Shown here: positions 61,484 through 64,000 of the stretch, piece after piece
How positions within the stretch are numbered: the stretch's first letter is position 1
Layout: the number at the start of each line of letters is the position of its first letter
NCBI RefSeq assembly: GCF_029889745.1
Contig: NZ_CP123639.1
Coordinates: forward strand, 534,501-598,500
Length of the DNA stretch: 64,000 nt
Reading direction: 5' to 3'
DNA from: Ligilactobacillus faecis
GTDB lineage: Bacteria; Bacillota; Bacilli; Lactobacillales; Lactobacillaceae
The notes under the pieces: model-generated
The model's database searches: none
Told to the model about the DNA's origin: nothing
The model's input: the letters and a program-made list of their open reading frames with translations, nothing else
Position numbers and translations under genes: made by a program

Positions 61484-62296
61484 ATGAAAAAAACACTTAA
61501 AACACTTTTAGTCACAACTGGACTTTTAGGCTTAAGCTTTAGTTTAGCCGCCCTTAAACCAACAACAGCTAAAGCAGCTGAAAAGCTCCCTACTCAAACG
61601 ACCAAAGAATTAAAAGATAAAGGAACTTTAACGATCGGACTTGAGGGAACTTTTGCACCTTACTCTTACCGTAAAGATGGGAAATTAACTGGTTTTGAAG
61701 TTGAACTTGGCAAAAAGATCGCTAAAGAGATGGGACTCAAGGCTAAATTTGTTCCAACAAAATGGGACGGTTTGATCGCTGGGGTCGATACTGGAAAATT
61801 TGATATCGTCTTAAATAACGTGACGATCACAAAAGAACGCCAGGAAAAATACCTCTTCTCAAAACCATACATCTACTCCCATTTTGCTTTGATCACAAAG
61901 AAAAATGCTGATCTAACAAAATTAAGTCAGATCAAAGGGCAAAAGATCGCGGCTGGAACTGGGACTGATAATGCGCTTGTTGCTAAAAAATATAACGCTG
62001 ACGTCGTTCCATCTTCTGACTTTACGACTTCACTTGATTTGATCAAACAAGACCGCGCTAAAGGTGCGATCAATTCGATGTCAGCTTGGTACGCTTATAA
62101 AAAAGATCACTCAACTAAAGGTCTAAAAGCAACTGATGTTTCCAGTGAAGAAGATCCAGCTAAGATCGGTGCTCTGATGGCTAAGAAAAATACTGCGCTC
62201 CAAAAGAGCGTCAACAAAGCTCTCGATAAACTTAGAAAAGACGGACAATTAGAAAAACTTTCTAAGAAATACGTCGGAGGCGACATCACAAAATAA
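61484..62296 (+). CDS. Amino acid ABC transporter substrate-binding protein
   Basis: This is a 270-residue SBP_bac_3 protein. The binding domain shows GTLTIGLEGTFAPYSYRKDG, GFEVELGKKIAKEMG, KWDGLIAGVDTGKFDIVLN and NNVTITKERQEKYLFSKPY, in order. These fit cystine or polar amino acid binders of the TcyA type. The signal peptide ends with TAKAAEK and has no Cys lipobox, unlike most Gram-positive binding proteins, so how it is held near the membrane is unclear. AAAGGAAAA precedes the start. Confidence 0.92.
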   Translation: MKKTLKTLLVTTGLLGLSFSLAALKPTTAKAAEKLPTQTTKELKDKGTLTIGLEGTFAPYSYRKDGKLTGFEVELGKKIAKEMGLKAKFVPTKWDGLIAGVDTGKFDIVLNNVTITKERQEKYLFSKPYIYSHFALITKKNADLTKLSQIKGQKIAAGTGTDNALVAKKYNADVVPSSDFTTSLDLIKQDRAKGAINSMSAWYAYKKDHSTKGLKATDVSSEEDPAKIGALMAKKNTALQKSVNKALDKLRKDGQLEKLSKKYVGGDITK

Positions 62297-62304
62297 GCGC
62301 ACAT

Positions 62305-62342
62305 AAAAAAGAGTGGTACGGATCCTAAGTACCACTCTTTTT
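62305..62342 (+). terminator. Terminator of the amino acid ABC transporter operon
   Basis: AAAAAAGAGTGGTAC and GTACCACTCTTTTT form a perfect stem of about 10 bp plus the A/T tails. Confidence 0.88.
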
Positions 62343-63025
62343 GTGTGAGAAAAAATCTCAGAAAGCCCTTCACTAAAAGGGAGCTAATTTCGCTCAATTA
62401 GAGCCATCTCTGTAAAGCTCTTAACCAAATAAAAAATCCCCAGTTATCGGAACCAACGACAAACTCGGGGAGTAGAGGAAATATACTGTATCAACTAACT
62501 ATAACTAATTAGCCTGTTAAGTCAATTTATTTATATTTAAATGATACTATACTAATAATGAAAACGCAATACAAAAAAATACACTTAAAATATTTTTAAT
62601 GGAGACTGGAAATTTATGTTAATCGTTACCAGAAAAAACAAGCTATTGTCGAGAAATACGACAATATGGATGAAAAGTTCTATATCCAACTTTTTTGCGC
62701 AAAAAAAAGGACATTATGTCCTCTCGTTTACAATGGATCCACCATAAACTAATAATAATCTCTGAAGTAAAATCGGCAGCATTGACCTAAAAGTTCAGTA
62801 CTAGCGCTTTATTCGCAAAATCCTCCCGAATACTAAGTCGTTTTCATATCTTCCAGTTAACTGGACATGCTTTAAATAGCCCTCGAATCGTTCTCACTAG
62901 ATCATTGAATAAGCTCTGCCTAATATAGACGAAATACTATGAATTTTATTTTCGTATCCATATCATATCTTTCTAGTGAATACTGCTTTACCAAATACTT
63001 TATATACTTATTTTCTGTAAAGTAC
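62343..63025. other. 683-bp gap with a possible gene remnant
   Basis: TCCCC and GGGGA (about 62429-62460) can pair around a 20-base loop. At 62618-62752 an open frame without a start reads NRYQKKQAIVEKYDNMDEKF and continues to LCPLVYNGSTIN; it looks protein-like but begins after a stop codon. An overlapping 43-codon frame from an ATG at 62616 is also open. The remainder shows nothing. Confidence 0.35.
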
Positions 63026-63973
63026 CTATTTTGCACACTGTACACGAATAAACTTCTTCAATTCTGGTGATTTTTCAAGATCAAATTTTCGCGCAAAAAA
63101 ATGACCTAATTCAGTCGCATCCTCTAATCTATGTTCATCGCCATCTTGCCACACATATGGGGAACTACCAGATAGGCCTTCTTCCCACCAATTGATATAT
63201 CTTAAATTTCCTTGTAACTCATCTGGCCGATCATGAAGTTCAGCCTGTAAATAAAGCTTATCTTCCATTTTTTCTCTGGATATCATCGTTGGTATAAAAA
63301 CTTCATCACAAAGCACTGAGCGCTTAAAAACGTGCTCAATATATTTTTCATTTTTAATAAGCATTTGGGCTGCTTCATCATCGATCGTGAACCATTGCGA
63401 TGCATACCCCACTTCAGTTAGACCATTTTGGGCTAACCAATTTTTCTTTAACATTTTTTGGATCTTGACGCCCAATCTATCTGCTTTTTGATAAAATTTC
63501 CCTAATGATTTTACACGTAAATTTTTGCTTTGCATTCGATTGAAATAATGTTTATATTTTACGCGCTCATCAATTTGATTTTTCTCTTTGATTTCTGAAC
63601 TAACATTTGAAATGAAAATCTTATTAGGATGTTGATCAAAAAATGCATGGATCTTATCTTGTGATACTAAAGGAAGATCACTTCCTGACAGAAGATGATA
63701 ATATTCATAATGCCGTTTTCCCGCTTCTTCTAGTAAAATCATTTCTGCTTTTATAAGGCTATAATCGCCCCAGCGAACATCTATTCTTTCAACTAACCGC
63801 ACTTTAGAGACACTACAAGCACTTTCTAACGCTTTAAGTTCAGACGGTGATATTGTAGCTTTTTTATCGATCATTAAAAAAATATCGTTACGCTCGTCGT
63901 CTAATAAGCCAAGTAAAAATTTAAGTTGTTCAAAATTATTATGCGCCATTATCAAATATGCGTGCCTCTTCAT
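63026..63973 (-). CDS. GT14-like (core-2/I-branching type) glycosyltransferase
   Basis: This is a 315-residue protein from the ATG at 63971-63973, eight bases after GAGAGGG; a TTG two codons upstream is the alternative. The start RHAYLIMAHNNFEQLKFLL, the central YYHLLSGSDLPLVSQDKIH and the later YASQWFTIDDEAAQMLI are typical of bacterial members of the beta-1,6-N-acetylglucosaminyltransferase family. Such enzymes usually act in capsule or exopolysaccharide clusters. The continuation of the locus lies beyond the window edge. Confidence 0.85.
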   Translation of the reverse strand: MKRHAYLIMAHNNFEQLKFLLGLLDDERNDIFLMIDKKATISPSELKALESACSVSKVRLVERIDVRWGDYSLIKAEMILLEEAGKRHYEYYHLLSGSDLPLVSQDKIHAFFDQHPNKIFISNVSSEIKEKNQIDERVKYKHYFNRMQSKNLRVKSLGKFYQKADRLGVKIQKMLKKNWLAQNGLTEVGYASQWFTIDDEAAQMLIKNEKYIEHVFKRSVLCDEVFIPTMISREKMEDKLYLQAELHDRPDELQGNLRYINWWEEGLSGSSPYVWQDGDEHRLEDATELGHFFARKFDLEKSPELKKFIRVQCAK

Positions 63974-64000
63974 TTTCAATACCCTCTCGTAATATAAATT

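Overview
The window looks like chromosome of a low-GC lactobacillus. The evidence is Gram-positive Shine-Dalgarno sites, frequent TTG/GTG starts, PepX, a bile salt hydrolase, a KxYKxGKxW-type signal peptide, and ISL3 and IS1182-type elements. A complete nickel urease operon together with bile salt hydrolase and a GH53 galactanase points to a gut-associated, Ligilactobacillus-like species. That placement is an inference; there is no rRNA or tRNA gene here to fix it.

Layout. 1-6.2 kb: the 5' part of an oligopeptide-binding lipoprotein, hflX whose terminator has been entered by an IS, an amino-acid permease, and a small membrane protein. 6.4-11.7 kb: a processive GT2 glycosyltransferase with an odd Ala/Thr/Pro-repeat secreted partner, a membrane protein paired with a Ser-rich anchored protein, a guanylate-kinase-like gene followed by a Fur-family regulator, and a 55-residue small gene with its own terminator. 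11.8-24.9 kb: a second permease, an IS1182-type element, a cation/proton antiporter, a second OppA-like protein, pepX, bile salt hydrolase, an Mga-like regulator, an IS remnant and a GntR/UTRA regulator.

25-37.6 kb is the functional core. A minus-strand operon reads amt, ureI, ureA, ureB, ureC, ureE, ureF, ureG, ureD and two crcB fluoride channel genes. A divergent cbiM-cbiQ-cbiO nickel ECF transporter lies across a 0.5 kb control region. Together they import urea and Ni, hydrolyse urea, handle ammonium and probably export fluoride, a urease inhibitor. 37.6-42.1 kb: fructokinase with a palindromic operator, a MATE exporter, a glyoxalase-fold protein and an ISL3 element. 42.1-49.8 kb: two giant secreted wall proteins, a GH53 galactanase and a GH25 muramidase, which share near-identical repeat blocks.

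49.9-51.5 kb: a preQ1-I riboswitch controls queT, followed by a DUF2829/Tad2-like small protein and a short-chain dehydrogenase in one tight operon. 51.5-64 kb: degV, a GNAT acetyltransferase, terC, another IS1182-type element, a T-box-controlled NhaC-family transporter, a YitT protein, an XRE regulator, an LtrA-like protein, an amino-acid ABC transporter and a GT14-like glycosyltransferase.

The points I consider most worth a second look are: (1) the Tad2-like anti-Thoeris family gene inside a queuosine-precursor operon; (2) an IS that duplicates an entire terminator hairpin at both of its insertion sites, with the other mobile elements also at or beside terminators or palindromes; (3) a strong excess of GATC created at codon junctions in native genes; and (4) the unexplained leader structures in front of amt/urease and cbiM.
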